Shown: positions 9,866-22,139, numbered from the stretch's first letter. The stretch is DNA of 64,000 bases from Pyrenophora tritici-repentis (GCF_003171515.1 NC_089394.1:2852001-2916000), one strand, 5' to 3'. Notes: generated from the sequence alone by a model not told the origin. A program made the numbers and translations.

Positions 9866-10241
9866 ATGCTCTTCTCCGCCGTCGTAATCCTTCTCGCTGC
9901 GATAAGCTAATCAGTGCTTGCAGAGGTTGTAGATCTTGGTAAAGCATTTTCAGTCAAATGCAACGGCAGGTCCCATATTCAAGATCAATGCACGGCTGCT
10001 GGAGGACAATACAACAGCGGAACCTCAACTGGGAAGAACAGCGCAGGTAAAACTCACGACTGGGTAAGACGTCTATCTTATAAATTAAATATTCTAGAAG
10101 TAACTTATGTGCGTGTAGGAAATGTGCTGTGTTACAGAGGAATCTTTTGCCGCATTCGCCAGAGCATGCGATGTTGCCGACGACAAGCAACGCAAGAAGA
10201 GAGCCGGAGTTGTGAAATTAGTTGCTTGCTACCTGCAGTGA
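9866..10241 (+). pseudogene. Small cysteine-rich secreted protein (copy 2, nonsense in signal peptide)
   Basis: Tandem duplicate of the gene at 9262, in the same arrangement: exon 1 9866-10063, 55-bp intron 10064-10118, exon 2 10119-10241. Codon 15 is TAA (9908-9910) where copy 1 has CAA (Gln), a C-to-T change of the RIP type, so translation from the conserved ATG stops inside the signal peptide. Downstream, all six cysteine positions and the splice sites are kept. A 40-bp intron-like reading of the signal-peptide region (GTAATC...TTGCAG) is possible but would delete the secretion signal, so a nonsense allele is the simpler view. The intron differs from copy 1 at 3 of 55 sites, the second exon at about 18 of 91. 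Confidence 0.65.
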
Positions 10242-11866
10242 CGGAACGGAATCAGTCAGGGGTGATAAGCGGGTACTAGCACAGTGGAAAGAAGGGGGGT
10301 GAAGGCAGGCTAGAAGTATACTATCTGTCCGCTATAGATTGCGCTGTGTAATTCATAAGGCACGACTGACACAAAATTGGATCTACGTCTTCATAGTGCA
10401 TCTATCCTCGCAAAAGCTGTTTACTTTTACTGGTCTTCTCCAAGTCGTCGTCTCACGACCGTTCCTATTCTTATTCTCTACTTCTCATGAAGACTTTGTC
10501 CGATAACAATATGCATTTCTACCTTATCTAGGTATATTGAAAGTTTCTCCTAATTCTGTATTCAACATACTGTTTGATAGCTCGCAAGCTCTAGAGTATA
10601 TCATGCGCGAGGTAATTCGTGCTATAGCGTAGTTGCCCGCATCATGACATTAACCCCTAAAACTACTGCTCCTAAACGATTATAGGTAATGACTTTGATA
10701 TGGTCACTCGTTACATACCCCAAACTGTCATTCTAATACCACTAATCGTCCACCGATCGTCTGCCGGAGGCAGTAGCTTCTTTACAACACGCTAAGCTTG
10801 TATAACGTCTCGCATAGGTGTTACATTGGCTACATATATCTGAATAGATAACTTAGGGCAGTACGCAAGACAAGAAATATCCTGTTCAGAGTAGTAAGGT
10901 AAGACCCTATGGTTGGGCTGCCTGCGGACTAAAAGAAAGGCCCTGTGGCGCAAAACACAGATATGTTGACGTAACTTTGCTTGACCGAACCTTATGCGAT
11001 AAAGATGGAGCAGCACTTCGGCTCGTATGAACTGAGACATAAACCATCCAGCTAAATCTTGAATAGCTCTTCTAGAAGGCTAGACTTCGAGCTGAGATAT
11101 GTTATCGGGTGTTCTATCGCTGCCAACAACTAGTTAGTAAACGTGAGGAAAGAGTGCCTGAGAAAATTTCTGGCGTGATTCAATAAGCATTTCCTTCTCG
11201 GTTGTCTTGTGATGATCCTTCACATTAGATATCCTCCGCTTCTGTTTAAACTAGGAAATACTGTTCTGCTCTTACTATGCACTGGGGCTCCCCGCTCATT
11301 CTTTTAGAGTATCCGGATATGATAGGATTTTAGAGAAGGCTTAAACTACAGCTATCATATTGTGCTGGCGAAAGCTACCATCTTCTGTAATTGCCTCCGA
11401 TGTCTTTGTGAACGGAGACACAGCGAGGTAGTTAGCTACCAGAACAGCGAGAATCTTAATGCGTAACGCCAACCAAGACTCTGAGGAGAACTTGACGTAA
11501 TTACTAACAATAGCCCCCTTATGCTTATCAATAATCTAACTTGCGAGGAGTACATACTGTTGACCAAAGCTTTAGGCACCCTTGGGGTCTCCTACGTGAT
11601 TCACGCTCCAAAGCTTATCTATCGCACTGTGTGATATATCGTCATGGAGGCTATACACACGGCTTACCTTTCGACTTCCAGAGTACCTAGGTACCAAGAG
11701 AAAGTCCTGACTCACACCTGAGGTCGACCTAGACGTGATATCATGCATAGCTCCAATATTCCAGGATCAAAACAATCCACTCAAGAGCGGAACCTGATAG
11801 GTCTCATTCCAGGTTGCTGCCCAAGCAGTCAACCAGAGTACCCCTTTTCCAATCGAACTGCTATCA
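10242..11866. other. Gene-poor decayed sequence
   Basis: No gene is supported on either strand. Minus-strand reading around 10.8-11.6 kb has faintly protein-like stretches broken by stops, possibly a very old transposon, but no family motif is secure. Confidence 0.45.
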
Positions 11867-11874
11867 GCAGGATC

Positions 11875-12002
11875 CAGACTCCGCAACAATCAATCGATCG
11901 ACATGATTGATTCCTATATAGGTTAAAGAGTTACTTTATTAGGCAGCCTTTAACCTAGATAGGAATCAATCATGCCGATCCGATTGATTGTTGCGGAGTC
12001 TG
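11875..12002. mobile_element. 128-bp hAT-type MITE
   Basis: Almost fully palindromic element with terminal inverted repeats of about 54 bp beginning CAGACTCCGCAACAATCAAT at both ends. It is flanked by a perfect 8-bp direct repeat GCAGGATC (11867-11874 and 12003-12010). The terminal bases match the ends of the complete hAT element at 2482-6434 (TCCGCAACAATCAAT), and both have 8-bp target duplications, so this is very likely a non-autonomous derivative mobilised by that transposase. It has no coding capacity. Confidence 0.88.
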
Positions 12003-12010
12003 GCAGGATC

Positions 12011-14863
12011 GCTCTTGAGCTCCACCACCGGCTCCCACTTAATAAGCGAAACGCCACGAAGGCCACGCTATTCTTCGCGGCGGATGCCTAAACCGTCTCG
12101 CCACGGTGCTCGATCCTAATACATGCAGCATGCACTGATGCTCACACCACCATCAGCGACACGAAGGACGAATAGATATCGGGCTGTGCAGACGGCATTC
12201 ACGGAAGGGCCGCAGGATCATCAACATGTCAAATTGCAGCTCGCTTCTCGGACTTTGGTTGAGCCCGTTGGACTTGTATGCCGATTACCGTAGGTGTGCA
12301 TTCGTAAACAGCGGTCGGTCGATATGGCCTGTGATACCTGGACCGCTTTACTTGTCCAGAGGCATGTCTCGCCATAATGAGGATCTCCCAGGTTTTCCGA
12401 ACTGATTCCACGTTCTCCCGAACTGAGTCCTCCGTCGGGATCCATGTTAAAGATGCCGGAAACAGAAGTGAAAATCTTCCAATGCTACCTAGCTGCTATA
12501 CCGAGGCATGTGATTCACCCCAGCAAGGTTGAGGGAAAATGGCAACGAGGTAGAACCGTAATTTCCTTATCTCTCGCATACGTTGACGAGTTTGTCTTAC
12601 CTCGACGGCGTGGACGGAGACGGCTTTCTCCAAAGACTGGTGGACCTCGATACGAACTTGACGTCAGGCTACGCGTCGCTGAAAGGAAGGAGAGACTCAC
12701 ATGCACAGATTCATGTAGAGCTTTGCTTTTTCTTACTGTTTGGCAGGTAGATCAAGGCGGAGTAAGGGACGCATCCTCGGAATTGATTACCGGTAAGTAC
12801 CTGTCTCTCTGAACATGTGGGACGGGAACGTACCCGAAGGATCCGCCGCCACGCACCTCCCTTATGCAACCCGCCTTTTGCTTTTGCACATCGAACGATA
12901 CAATGATGTAAACAAACAAGATGCACTGCAGCCCGACTACGCTGCCTCAGGCCTGAGTTCCAAGTTTTTGCTACCACACTAAGCTCCAGCCACAATTACA
13001 CTTTAGGTACATGCATGCATGCAGCCACACACAAGACCAACTTGACGCCATTACCACATGTATCTTACAAACTTTCGCTCACACCATGTGTAGTGTGCAC
13101 GTTCGCCCCACGAGTCATAGAGCCGCACTGAGTCATTTGAGTAGTGTTGTAAGCGATGCCCAGGTATGCTTTCCTGGATACGATGGACAGGCCTGTGTCT
13201 CTCTGACACCACCCGCGCCCGAGCCTCCGGACCCGTGTTAATCTATTTTCAACGTCGGCGATCGCTGCATCGCCAACCAGCCTCCTCGGCACTTGCGATA
13301 AAACTTTGGCAAGTACCGTACCGAGGTACCTACCTACAAAGCGTGCATAAGCACGTATTTTGGTCAGATTGGAAAACTTCGCCTCACCGACGGACGCGAC
13401 CGACCTCCCTCGCAAACACATGCCGATAGCAACCAAGGTCAGCAAGTACTGTAATGAACGCGAGGACCAAGATGAACGTGGCAGGCGATCTGCTGTTAGT
13501 TATCCGCAGCATTCCGGGTACACTAGGGATTCCTTTGATCGCCAGTCGATCATGAACACTATGACCGCATCGGATCATCCATCGGACATAGCAACCACTC
13601 CGAGACTGTCAATATACCCATTACCTACCAGTCGATTATCTTGTTCAAACTCTTACAAAGCGGCTATTGGGCTCATGATGTCGCGTTCCAAGGTAGTATT
13701 CTGGATGAACCACGGTCGATCATGAGTGAAATGTAAGTTATGTTTCACAATTCCCTTCGCCATGCTGACATCAACGACCGGTGAACACCGGACAGCGCTG
13801 ATTGGTTTCCAAGAGACCCAAGAAGACGATCAAGATAATGGGAAACCGATGCGACAAGGCTGAATTCCCAGGTTTTCATCCCTCGCCTCCCCGAACGGCG
13901 CCGAGGGATGGAGTTTCGGGATGGTACTTACAGGCCAAGCGTGCGGCTGATGTGAGAACGGGATGCTGGAGGGAGGGTCGGGGTGGGTCGGGTCTATTTA
14001 CCAGATTGTGTGGGTCTAACGGACTGTTGATCTACCGGTACGTACGAAAGGTAAGTATGTATGCTTGATGGTTTCGGTACTGGTATTCGGTACTTGTGAG
14101 GTTGGGATTGTCGATGTGGGCGTCACGATGTCTTATGAAGGGATGACAGGGTATGGAGATCTAAGTTTAGAGCGTGGGATTGTCGCTTCTTTGCGTCACG
14201 ATTCCTTCCCGAGGGATGAAGGGTATGGGGATCTAAGTTTGAAGTGCGTTGTATCGTCGCGTGGATGGACATGGGATTGTCCTCCATGCTTCCCGTTCTG
14301 GAGACCAGAACGGGAAGGATTAGACGCAGCGACAGCAGTCGTAACGAGGTCAGTAGCGAGGTCTTGGTTCTCAAGGCATGTGTTGTGAGAAAGGTTGTCA
14401 GGGGCAAATAGTCAGTGTATGTAATTTTGGTTAACTACTGCTAATAAACCACTACAATCTGCGAAGACTGGAGTGGAAGTACCAATACAAAAGTTCTAGA
14501 TGTCGCTAAAAAGGTAAACAAGAATGGCGCCCTGCCAGAACAAAAAAGAAAACAAGTCCAGACCAGACACCCTTTCTATACGCCAAGAACACCATCGCCG
14601 GTGAGAACTCCAAGTGTAAATACGCAAACATGACCCGCCTAGTGACTAAACAAAAGAAGAACGAAAAGCCGCGTCGGCTTACCAAGGCGTAGCGTCCCCC
14701 CAGTTCTCCCTCGCTCTTTCCCAAGCAATCTAAATCTAGTGTAACTGACCGTTGTTCGACGCACGTCGTCATCATCATTGTCGCTTCCTCGCACGCGCCA
14801 AAAGAAAACGCAAATCACAAACCCACAAAACACCATCGCTCTCATAAATCCGACGCTCCGATC
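12011..14863. other. Intergenic, no gene recognised
   Basis: Several ORFs of 60-126 aa occur on both strands but none shows a recognisable domain or consistent splice structure. A short imperfect direct repeat (GGGTATGGRGATCTAAGTTT at about 14149 and 14220) and a hairpin at 14289-14317 are the only structures seen. Confidence 0.45.
14289..14317. repeat. Perfect 13-bp inverted repeat
   Basis: CTTCCCGTTCTGG (14289-14301), a 3-nt AGA loop, and the exact reverse complement (14305-14317). There is no T tract, so it is not an obvious terminator; it lies in non-coding DNA about 550 bp from the 3' end of the TmpA-like gene. Confidence 0.8.
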
Positions 14864-16805
14864 CTAAAAGTCCCACAAAGTGCCGAAAGCATGCATGCCC
14901 TCCTTCTTACAACCTCTCATCATCTCGTCGTTGCCTTGAGCATTGCTCGTGATAAAAATAACCTCTGCGCCGAAGCGCTTCCAGGTGTCGCGCAGTAGTT
15001 CCATAGTGTCGGGACGGCCGCCGCGCTTCTTGCTGTCCCATAGGATCATGCGCTCGGGCTCAATGTGCTTGGTGATGAGGCCTGTGACGGTCGGGCCGAA
15101 GGTGCGCTCCTGGTCTGACCCGATCCAGATGAGAAACCAATTGGGAGACTGGATACATGTTGAGAGAGCTGCGCCGATGCCGGTGCCGGTGCAGATACGG
15201 ATGCCTCGTGTGAACATTGCTGATGCGTGGCCAACGCCAGCTGAGACAGGTTTGTTAGTTATTGATTCTTTTTTTTGTGATGACGAATATAGAAGTAGGT
15301 AGCAGGGACTGCGCTGCGGGAGAGGGGACGTACCGAACTTGAGCTGGCGGGTCCATACGGTCTTTGGTGGATCGGATACGAGAGCCTTGGTGAAGTCACC
15401 CTGGACACCACAGATCATATAGTGGTGTGTGGCGTTGCGGCCCTCGCTGATGATACCAAACGCGTGATACTCCATGACCGATGTGCGGCTGATGCGCCCG
15501 AGGAGGCCTTGCTGCATGCCACGTTCAAACTTCAAGACTGCAACCTTGGGTGATGGGATCTCCACCTCTACTGGCACTTCGCGGAGTGTAACCCAAGGAA
15601 GGAGGACACTGCGAGCTTTGTTAGTGCTATTATCAGAGGGTATCTTCCTGATGTTTCACTCACAAGATGGTCATGAAGACGGCGAACCAGAGCTCTTGCG
15701 TGCTGAGTAGACTGTGGCTATCTGACCTCCACACGCCGTGCTTTACGTCGTAGCAATTGCCCAAGACGACAAAAACCCAGGTCATCTGCAAATAGGTCAG
15801 AGTGCTACCATTGCAGATTGCGATTAGGATACATACAGCGAGGCCGAGCCATCCTACAAATCGATGGTGTTTTTCGAATACGTTGTGATGGGTGCTGACA
15901 CGAGCGTTAGCATCGGTGTCACGCAAAACAATATTCGGCTCGGTGCAACTTACTTGCGAACCCACGGAAAAGCACTGCTGATTGAAATCAGGAAGAGTAC
16001 ATTCGTAATGATGCCGGTGGCGATCACGGCGGGATGTTGAATCCCTCGGTATCGGACGATATCGACGATCTTGTAGACTAGCCATCTAGAACCTGTTAGT
16101 CTGGGGTGACGATCACTGCTGTTTGTAGACGAGGTACTCACGCAGTGCCGGATAGAGCACATCCCGAGTGAATGCCACCGACGTGCTGCAGAGCAGAGGT
16201 CGCGGCAAGCTTCACGCACACTGGTGCCCACTTTGAAGATGTGTCAGTGACGGCTGAAAGTTTGAGGAGACGGGTGCACCTACGCCCAACCCGTATATGG
16301 CGAGTAAGTACATCAAGCGCATCCAGAGCTCGTTCCGCACTAGGACAGCGGTGAGCATATTGCCCAGAACCAAGGCACCTAGATGATTCTCCGCGTATGG
16401 GAAGCGATTGAGACCGGCGAGGATGATACCCGTCAGGTTGAGTGAGACGACGACTACGAAGAACTTCCGATAAGTGTTGAACCAAAGATCGAATAGGAGC
16501 CATCGACTGTACTCGGGCTTCTTTGGTTTTGCTGCTATCGGTTTCTCGACCGAGTTTGGTAGTTTGGCGGTATCAGCAGGCTTGTGTACAACTGGTAACG
16601 CAAGCGAGAGTTCTGACACACTCGTGCATGGTGTTATGCCTTGATGGACGGGTGAGGCAGCTGGAACTAATGAACCCTTTTGTTCGAGATATACGAATCC
16701 GGGGGCAGGCAAGTCGACTGAACTGTCGTAGATGCCTTTCTCTGCAGCATCCAACGAGTTAAGAGTGCTGCAACCAGAATAGTGGCTCCTTGGTGTCTCT
16801 GACAT
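14864..16805 (-). CDS. TmpA-like integral membrane flavoprotein (ferric-reductase-related)
   Basis: Seven exons on the minus strand: 16284-16805, 16142-16230, 15954-16085, 15837-15894, 15664-15785, 15334-15608 and 14864-15240, giving 524 aa in one frame; all introns are 51-93 bp GT-AG. The N-terminal ~130 residues are soluble, followed by several hydrophobic segments (FFVVVVSLNLTGIILAGL, LVLGNMLTAVLV, GIITNVLFLISI, FVGWLGLA). The C-terminal part looks like an FAD/NAD(P)-binding module, with GVGHASAMFTRGIRICTGTG resembling a nucleotide-binding glycine loop. The overall plan matches Aspergillus TmpA, a plasma-membrane flavoprotein linked to conidiation signalling, and the reductase-like tail of some fungal adenylate-forming enzymes. 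The first Met is uncertain; in-frame ATGs also occur at 16832 and 16910. Confidence 0.72.
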
Positions 16806-17662
16806 GGTGCTGGTATGCGGCCACGATACCATAATCCGAAAGTGCGTTGGCGGCACGACAAGGCAGGGGTGATAACGGAGGGCGACTTCAGCCAGAGATT
16901 GGATAGGCACAAAGTGACAAAGTGAAAGTGATTGATAATGATGCCAGGCTAGACTGAGAGGGCATGGAGTTGGTACTTATCCAGGTACGGGCCCAGTGTC
17001 AGGTCATCATCCCATCAGTCCTGCAACGATACCCACCCGCATTCTGGGATGCCGGTACCAATTTCCGCAGCCAACGAAGCCAAAACAGCCCTACGCGGAT
17101 ACGTAGTCTTGGAAACAAGCCTCCGCGCGCTTCAGCCAACCTCGTTCCGGTCGAGCCAGCGGCCGGCCGGCGCGTTCGTCTGCGTACTCAGGTCGCAGAG
17201 GATCCACCGTGGGGACCAAGAGAGCAACGTGGGGACTCTCTACGCCCCATTTCGGTAGTTAGCCCTCGATCTTGGGCCCGCAATGCATGCCTCTAGCTTC
17301 AAGATTGATCTGCGGTCGCTGTCAGCCGGAGCTTAGCCCATCCGGAGGGTCGACAGCGTCGTCATAACGCGCGTGATATTAGGGTGGTACAGACATGTCG
17401 GTAGGCTAGGATCACGCGACGTGGCCGGGATATTGTAAACTATACTACACGGTCAGTGCAGCGGTTCGGTGTGATGTCGAAAATTGACTGTTCGGGAAAG
17501 TGACAGGGGTATAAATAAAGTACATATATAGAAGCACAGAAGGTTCGACGCAAATGCACCTAGCGCAGGTGCGTTAGCGAAAACACGATATGACTAGCTT
17601 GGCAAGACATCCATGGCGAAACTTGTTAATCTACCTAGGACTGCGGGTCCGAAGCTTAATTT
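16806..17662. other. Intergenic, 5' flank of TmpA-like gene and 3' flank of prpD gene
   Basis: No gene is supported. A short ORF on the plus strand near 16964-17296 is Arg-rich and lacks coding character. The last ~100 bp would be the 3' UTR of the methylcitrate dehydratase gene. Confidence 0.5.
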
Positions 17663-19470
17663 CTAGTTCTTCACATACAGATCAACGTATTCGTCAATGT
17701 CCATGTTATCGAGCGATTTGCTGTCTTGGGCCAACGCGACCAGCTTGTCCACGTGCTCTGCCGGGAAGTGCGGGCCGAGGTGCCTCTTGTACTTTGCGAG
17801 AATCTCAGGCTTAGCTTCTTCACGCCTCAGACGATGGCCAAGAGGAGCTTCAACAACCTCCTCATCCAAGACAGTGCCGTCCTTGAGCGTTACCGTGAGT
17901 GCATTAGAGATGGTTCGCTTCTCTGGGTCATGGTAGTCCTTGGTAAACTGTGGGTCTTCTACGCAGCTGATGCGCTGACGGAGAGACTCGACAAGTTCCG
18001 AAGTGGCAGCTTCGCTATCATCTGGGTAGTCGGTGGCTTCAAGGCGGTTGAAAACAAACATGGTGGAGACCATGTACTACCACAACGTTAGCGCGATCGG
18101 TGTATCATGAGGGGCAACCTTACTTGAACACAGTGATCACGATCAGCAAAGTTTTCCATGGGCTTGAACTGCTTATCGATGATACGAATGCAGGCCTCGT
18201 GGGTTCGGTTTACGACGCTTTCAATATCTTTGGCGCTCTTGCCCATCGCCTTCAGCTTCTTGTTCAGGCGTTGGGCAGCTTCGACTGCGGTCTGGGAGTG
18301 GAACTCAGCTTAGGGGGGGTCAGTATGCAGTATAGTATTGGAATACAAACTCGCGTGTAACTCACCAGGATACGAGACTTTGAACAGCACGTTCTCCATG
18401 ACGTAGCTGCCATACCCTCTCTGGAACTGGAAAGGCTTGCCACCAAAGTTGACGTCGTAGAAGCCCCAAGTAGGAGCTGACAGAACGGTAGGCAGACCTT
18501 GTTCGCCCTTCATGACCTTGAGCACGAGGTTCACAGCGGTCTGGCAAGCATCACCGGCAGCCCAGGACTTGCGCGACATGGTGTTGGGCGAGTGGCGGTA
18601 AGTGCGCATGGACTGGCCATCAACAAAGGCCTGAGAGATGGCATCACGCGTTTGTGACTCGCTGAGTCCCATCATCTTGGAAACGACAGCTGTCGACGCA
18701 AGCTTGACCAGAATGACATGGTCCAGACCGACCTTGTTGAACGAGTTCTCAAGGGCCATGCATCCCTGAATTTCGTGTGCCCTGATCATGGCTTCCAATA
18801 TGTCTCTGACCTTGAAGATTTTTCCATTGCCGAGGTTTCCTCCAGCTTTGTTTGTTCGTGTGATCCAGTCGGCAGTTGCGAGGATGGCTCCCAAGTTGTC
18901 AGAGGGGTGGCCCCACTCGGCAGCTAGCCAGCAGTCGTTGAAGTCAAGCCATCGAATCATAGCACCAATGTTGAAGGCACCGTTTACGGGATCGAGCTGG
19001 TAGTTTGTGCCCGGCACCTTGGTACCGTTGGGAACGGTTGTGCCTTCCACAACGGGACCAAGAATCTTCCTGCACTGCTCGAATCGCAGACCTTCAAGAC
19101 CGCAGCCCAGAGTGTCGACGAAGACCCAGCGAGCAGTGTCGTACTATATGGAGCTTTATTAGCTTCGATTCTCTAGTAAGCGGCTAATTGACCCTACCGC
19201 AAGCTCGGAATCAATGGGCGTGTTATGGATATAGTTCGCCATGTCCTTGATCTCGGGGTCGTACTCGCGCTTGCTCAGCGTCTGTGCGACGGAGCTCTTG
19301 AGGGCGGCCATGGTGGAGAAGGCTGGTGCTGCTACACTTCGGGAGACAAAGGGAGTAGTAGAGGGAGTTGTCTGCAGAGCAATTGGCCTTGTAGCTTTGG
19401 CTAGGATGGAGGACCGCGAGCGGAGGTTTCGTGACGCGGTGCTGCACAGATTACGACTGAAGGCCGACAT
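17663..19470 (-). CDS. 2-methylcitrate dehydratase, mitochondrial (MmgE/PrpD family)
   Basis: Four exons: 19198-19470, 18366-19143, 18124-18308 and 17663-18076, 549 aa; introns of 54, 57 and 47 bp. The N-terminus is basic and Ser/Arg-rich without acidic residues ([20 protein letters not shown]), a mitochondrial presequence. The body is typical MmgE/Prp[77 protein letters not shown] and [13 protein letters not shown]. The enzyme dehydrates 2-methylcitrate to 2-methyl-cis-aconitate in the methylcitrate cycle, which detoxifies propionyl-CoA from odd-chain fatty acids and branched amino acids. Length agrees with eukaryotic homologues. No other methylcitrate-cycle gene is nearby. Confidence 0.93.
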
Positions 19471-20171
19471 AGTTGATTAGCTTCTGTCGCGCCGGACGAC
19501 GTCTAAGCAGCTCTGAAGAAAAGGGGCAGTCGTACTACGCGCTTTTGAAGAGATTGATGGCCTTTGATAAAGTTCAGAGTTGATGCTGAGCTGCCCTCGG
19601 CTTGCAAAATTCGGGGCGAAGGGTACGCCGTCGTCAACCGAGGCTGTGCATATCCGTATGCCGCACTGCTTCTTCCCTCGTAGCGTTGGCAGATCAGGCT
19701 TCACGATCTATTCTCACTGTTTTCATGTTTGCAATTCTGGCATTGAACGTGTGCATCATTGATTGTCATCACTACGGCAATCGAAGACACCTGCCCGCAT
19801 TCCGCATCCAGACGGGTATGCTACTCGCAATACAGACATGATCCCTACCCCGCATTGTCACGGGTACAGCCTTCAGCTTCGGTAGTCCCCGGAGCCCTTT
19901 TCAAAATACCATGTCCTGGCCATGCACAAATTTGACTTTTAGGACACTAAAAGTCTTGAAACATGAAGAATATATATATATCATTCTTGCTATCAACTAC
20001 CACACTATCACACCGAATAGATAGCCAAAGTGGACCTTTTGCTACTATTCCTGTCCCTCTTCCTACCATCTCCTCTCTACCCGGACTTTCTCCGTGACTG
20101 AGTCACGAAGCAAGCCACTCTTGACTCGTCTTTTTGGGTTGGATTTGCTCTGAAACTCTTAGTGGTTTCAT
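19471..20171. other. Intergenic between prpD promoter and WASP 3' end
   Basis: No gene is seen. The part next to 19471 is the promoter of the methylcitrate dehydratase. A TA run (about 19970-19981) is followed by pyrimidine-rich DNA that would lie in the 3' UTR of the WASP gene. Confidence 0.5.
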
Positions 20172-22139
20172 CTACCAGTCATCCTTATCCGACTCATCGT
20201 CTACAGATGTATTAGTATAGAATCAACTTGAGCAATGCGAAAGCGAACTTACCACTGTGACTAACTTTACTCTTCCGCGCCGCTAGGGCACTAGCCAATG
20301 CCCCAGCCAAGCCAGCATCTCCAGGCGCGGCTGCGGCTCCTCCAGAAGACCCTGCAGCGGGTTCTTTGCCGGGAACTGCTGCCGCACTGCGGTCCTTCTT
20401 TTCCTGATCCGAAACCTTCTTCAATCGTGCTCCACCTCGAATATCTGCTAAAAGGCCATCTCGTACTGCTGGTACCTTGGGTAGCGGTGCCGGTGCGCCA
20501 CCGGGTGGCGGAGGCGGCGGTGGTGCAGGGGGTCCAGAGGAAGGAGGCATTGGCGGTGGCGGTGGCGGAGGTGCGCCACTGTTTGGCATAGGCGGTGGCG
20601 GGGGCGCTCCGCTGCTGGGCATGGGCGGAGGTGGCGGTGCTCCGCTGTTCGGCATCGGGGGAGGTGGTGGGATCGATCGTCCGGGCATCGACGGCGGTGG
20701 TGGCGGCGGCGGTGGAGGAGGAGGAGGAGGCGCAACATTGCTTGTTGGAGGTAGAGGCGGCGGAATTGGTGCAGGACGAGACGAAGACGGAGGCAGTGGA
20801 GGAGGCGGCGGAATGTTGTGCGCAGGAGGAAGTGGTGGAGGAGGTGCTGACGGCATATCTCTCGCTGGCGGAGGCGGTGGTACTGGGCCTCGACTGGGAG
20901 GTGGTGGTGGTGCGCCCGAGGGGACACGATTGCCTGTAAAGGGTGGAGGCACCCCAAATCTGCTTCCTCCTGACCTCTCCTCATCTGGTACGGGTGTCTT
21001 CGGCGGTCGTGGTGGAGGCGGTGGCCCTGGATTCGCTGTATTGGATGAAGCTCGCGCTCTGCTTGTCGGTTGGTTTGCAAACTTTCCTGCTTCTGCGATG
21101 GGAGGGGGCGCTCTGAAGACTGGCTTCGGTGGCCCTGGTGGAGGTGTAGCTTCTCGTGGCGGAGAAGGCGGCGCTGGGCTTCCTGAAGAGTTCCGGTTGA
21201 GTCCATCAGTCCTTGTTCGTCGCGCTGGCGGGGGTGCTGGTGGAGGTCCTCGTCGCGACGTCGTAGTACTGCCCGTATGTTGAGGGCTAAGCGCGCTGGG
21301 TGGGGGAGGCGGAGGAGCTCTAGATTTGCGGTTATTCTCTTCCTTGAGCTTCTCCTCCGACTTGCGCTGCTCGATGTATAATTTGATAAAGTCGGCATTT
21401 TCCTCGATTTGATCTTCTGTAATGCCCATAGCCAGCAGCTCCTTGAGAAGGGGTTGCCATGACGGATCCGTAGTATCAATCGCAGAGCTTCGCGCACTCG
21501 TAGCATTGGAATGGCTGCTTTGCACGGGCGACGTGACTGTGGTATGAGGGATCATGGAAGCTGGCGGTGGGCCTGATGCTGTGGAATTGCGGTGTCCAAA
21601 AATGCCTCCCAACAGACCATGACCATGGCCGCCGCTCTTGCCGTTGGACGTGGGCGCACGAGTTCCTGCTGTTGCGCTGAATGGCTTGTTCTTGGTGTTC
21701 TTGTGCGCGTTCTTTTCGCGGTCGTCGAGCTTCTTCTTGAACGTCTTGGCCTCCTTTTCGTCGGCAAAGGATAGACCTGCTAGACATTCCTCGAGCTCGA
21801 AGGTGTGGAAGAAGACGCGATCCTGGTTGTAGGAGAATGTGTCGTAGATCTCCTGATCCCATATGACACCTCGACTTTGGGGCTGTATCCGTCAGTCTCT
21901 CATACTCGGATAGCTCTGGTCCCACCTACCGAAATATCCACCATCTTGAGCCAAAACGTGTTTCCAACGAGATCATTCGCGAGCACCACGGCGCCCTGCA
22001 GTCCGGTGTAGGTCCATCGCTGACGGTCGGGGTAGGCAACGTACAACTTTGCGACGGCGACGGCGTGGATCTTGTTTCCCGTCTTGGGCACGGTGCGCTT
22101 CACCATCTGCTTATCCTCATCTGAGAGAATCGACGGCAT
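20172..22139 (-). CDS. WASP/Las17-type actin nucleation-promoting factor
   Basis: Three exons: 21930-22139, 20253-21882 and a 29-nt last exon 20172-20200; 622 aa. The N-terminal WH1 domain (residues ~1-125) includes RTVPKTGNKIHAVAVAKLYV and GVIWDQEIYDTFSYNQDR. A basic region (FKKKLDDREKNAHKNTK) is followed by a CRIB-poor linker and a very long proline-rich region (about 205-520) with many PPPPP runs that bind SH3 proteins and profilin. A WH2-type segment (RDGLLADIRGGARLKKVSD) is followed by the acidic tail DDESDKDDW that activates the Arp2/3 complex. The tiny last exon, found from the canonical terminal Trp, completes the VCA module. The protein drives branched actin at endocytic patches. The polyproline tract contains tandem 12-14-aa units that may vary in number. 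Confidence 0.93.

Noticed and set aside
10792..11600. Possible copia-type retrotransposon remnant on the minus strand
   Set aside because: A few phrases looked reverse-transcriptase-like, but stops are frequent and no catalytic YxDD or integrase motif was found.
12444..12812. 122-aa plus-strand ORF
   Set aside because: Arg-rich with no domain; overlapping ORFs of similar length exist on the minus strand, so coding cannot be supported.
20477..21283. Long Gly-rich plus-strand ORF of 268 aa
   Set aside because: It is the antisense shadow of the WASP polyproline region (proline codons read as glycine on the other strand).
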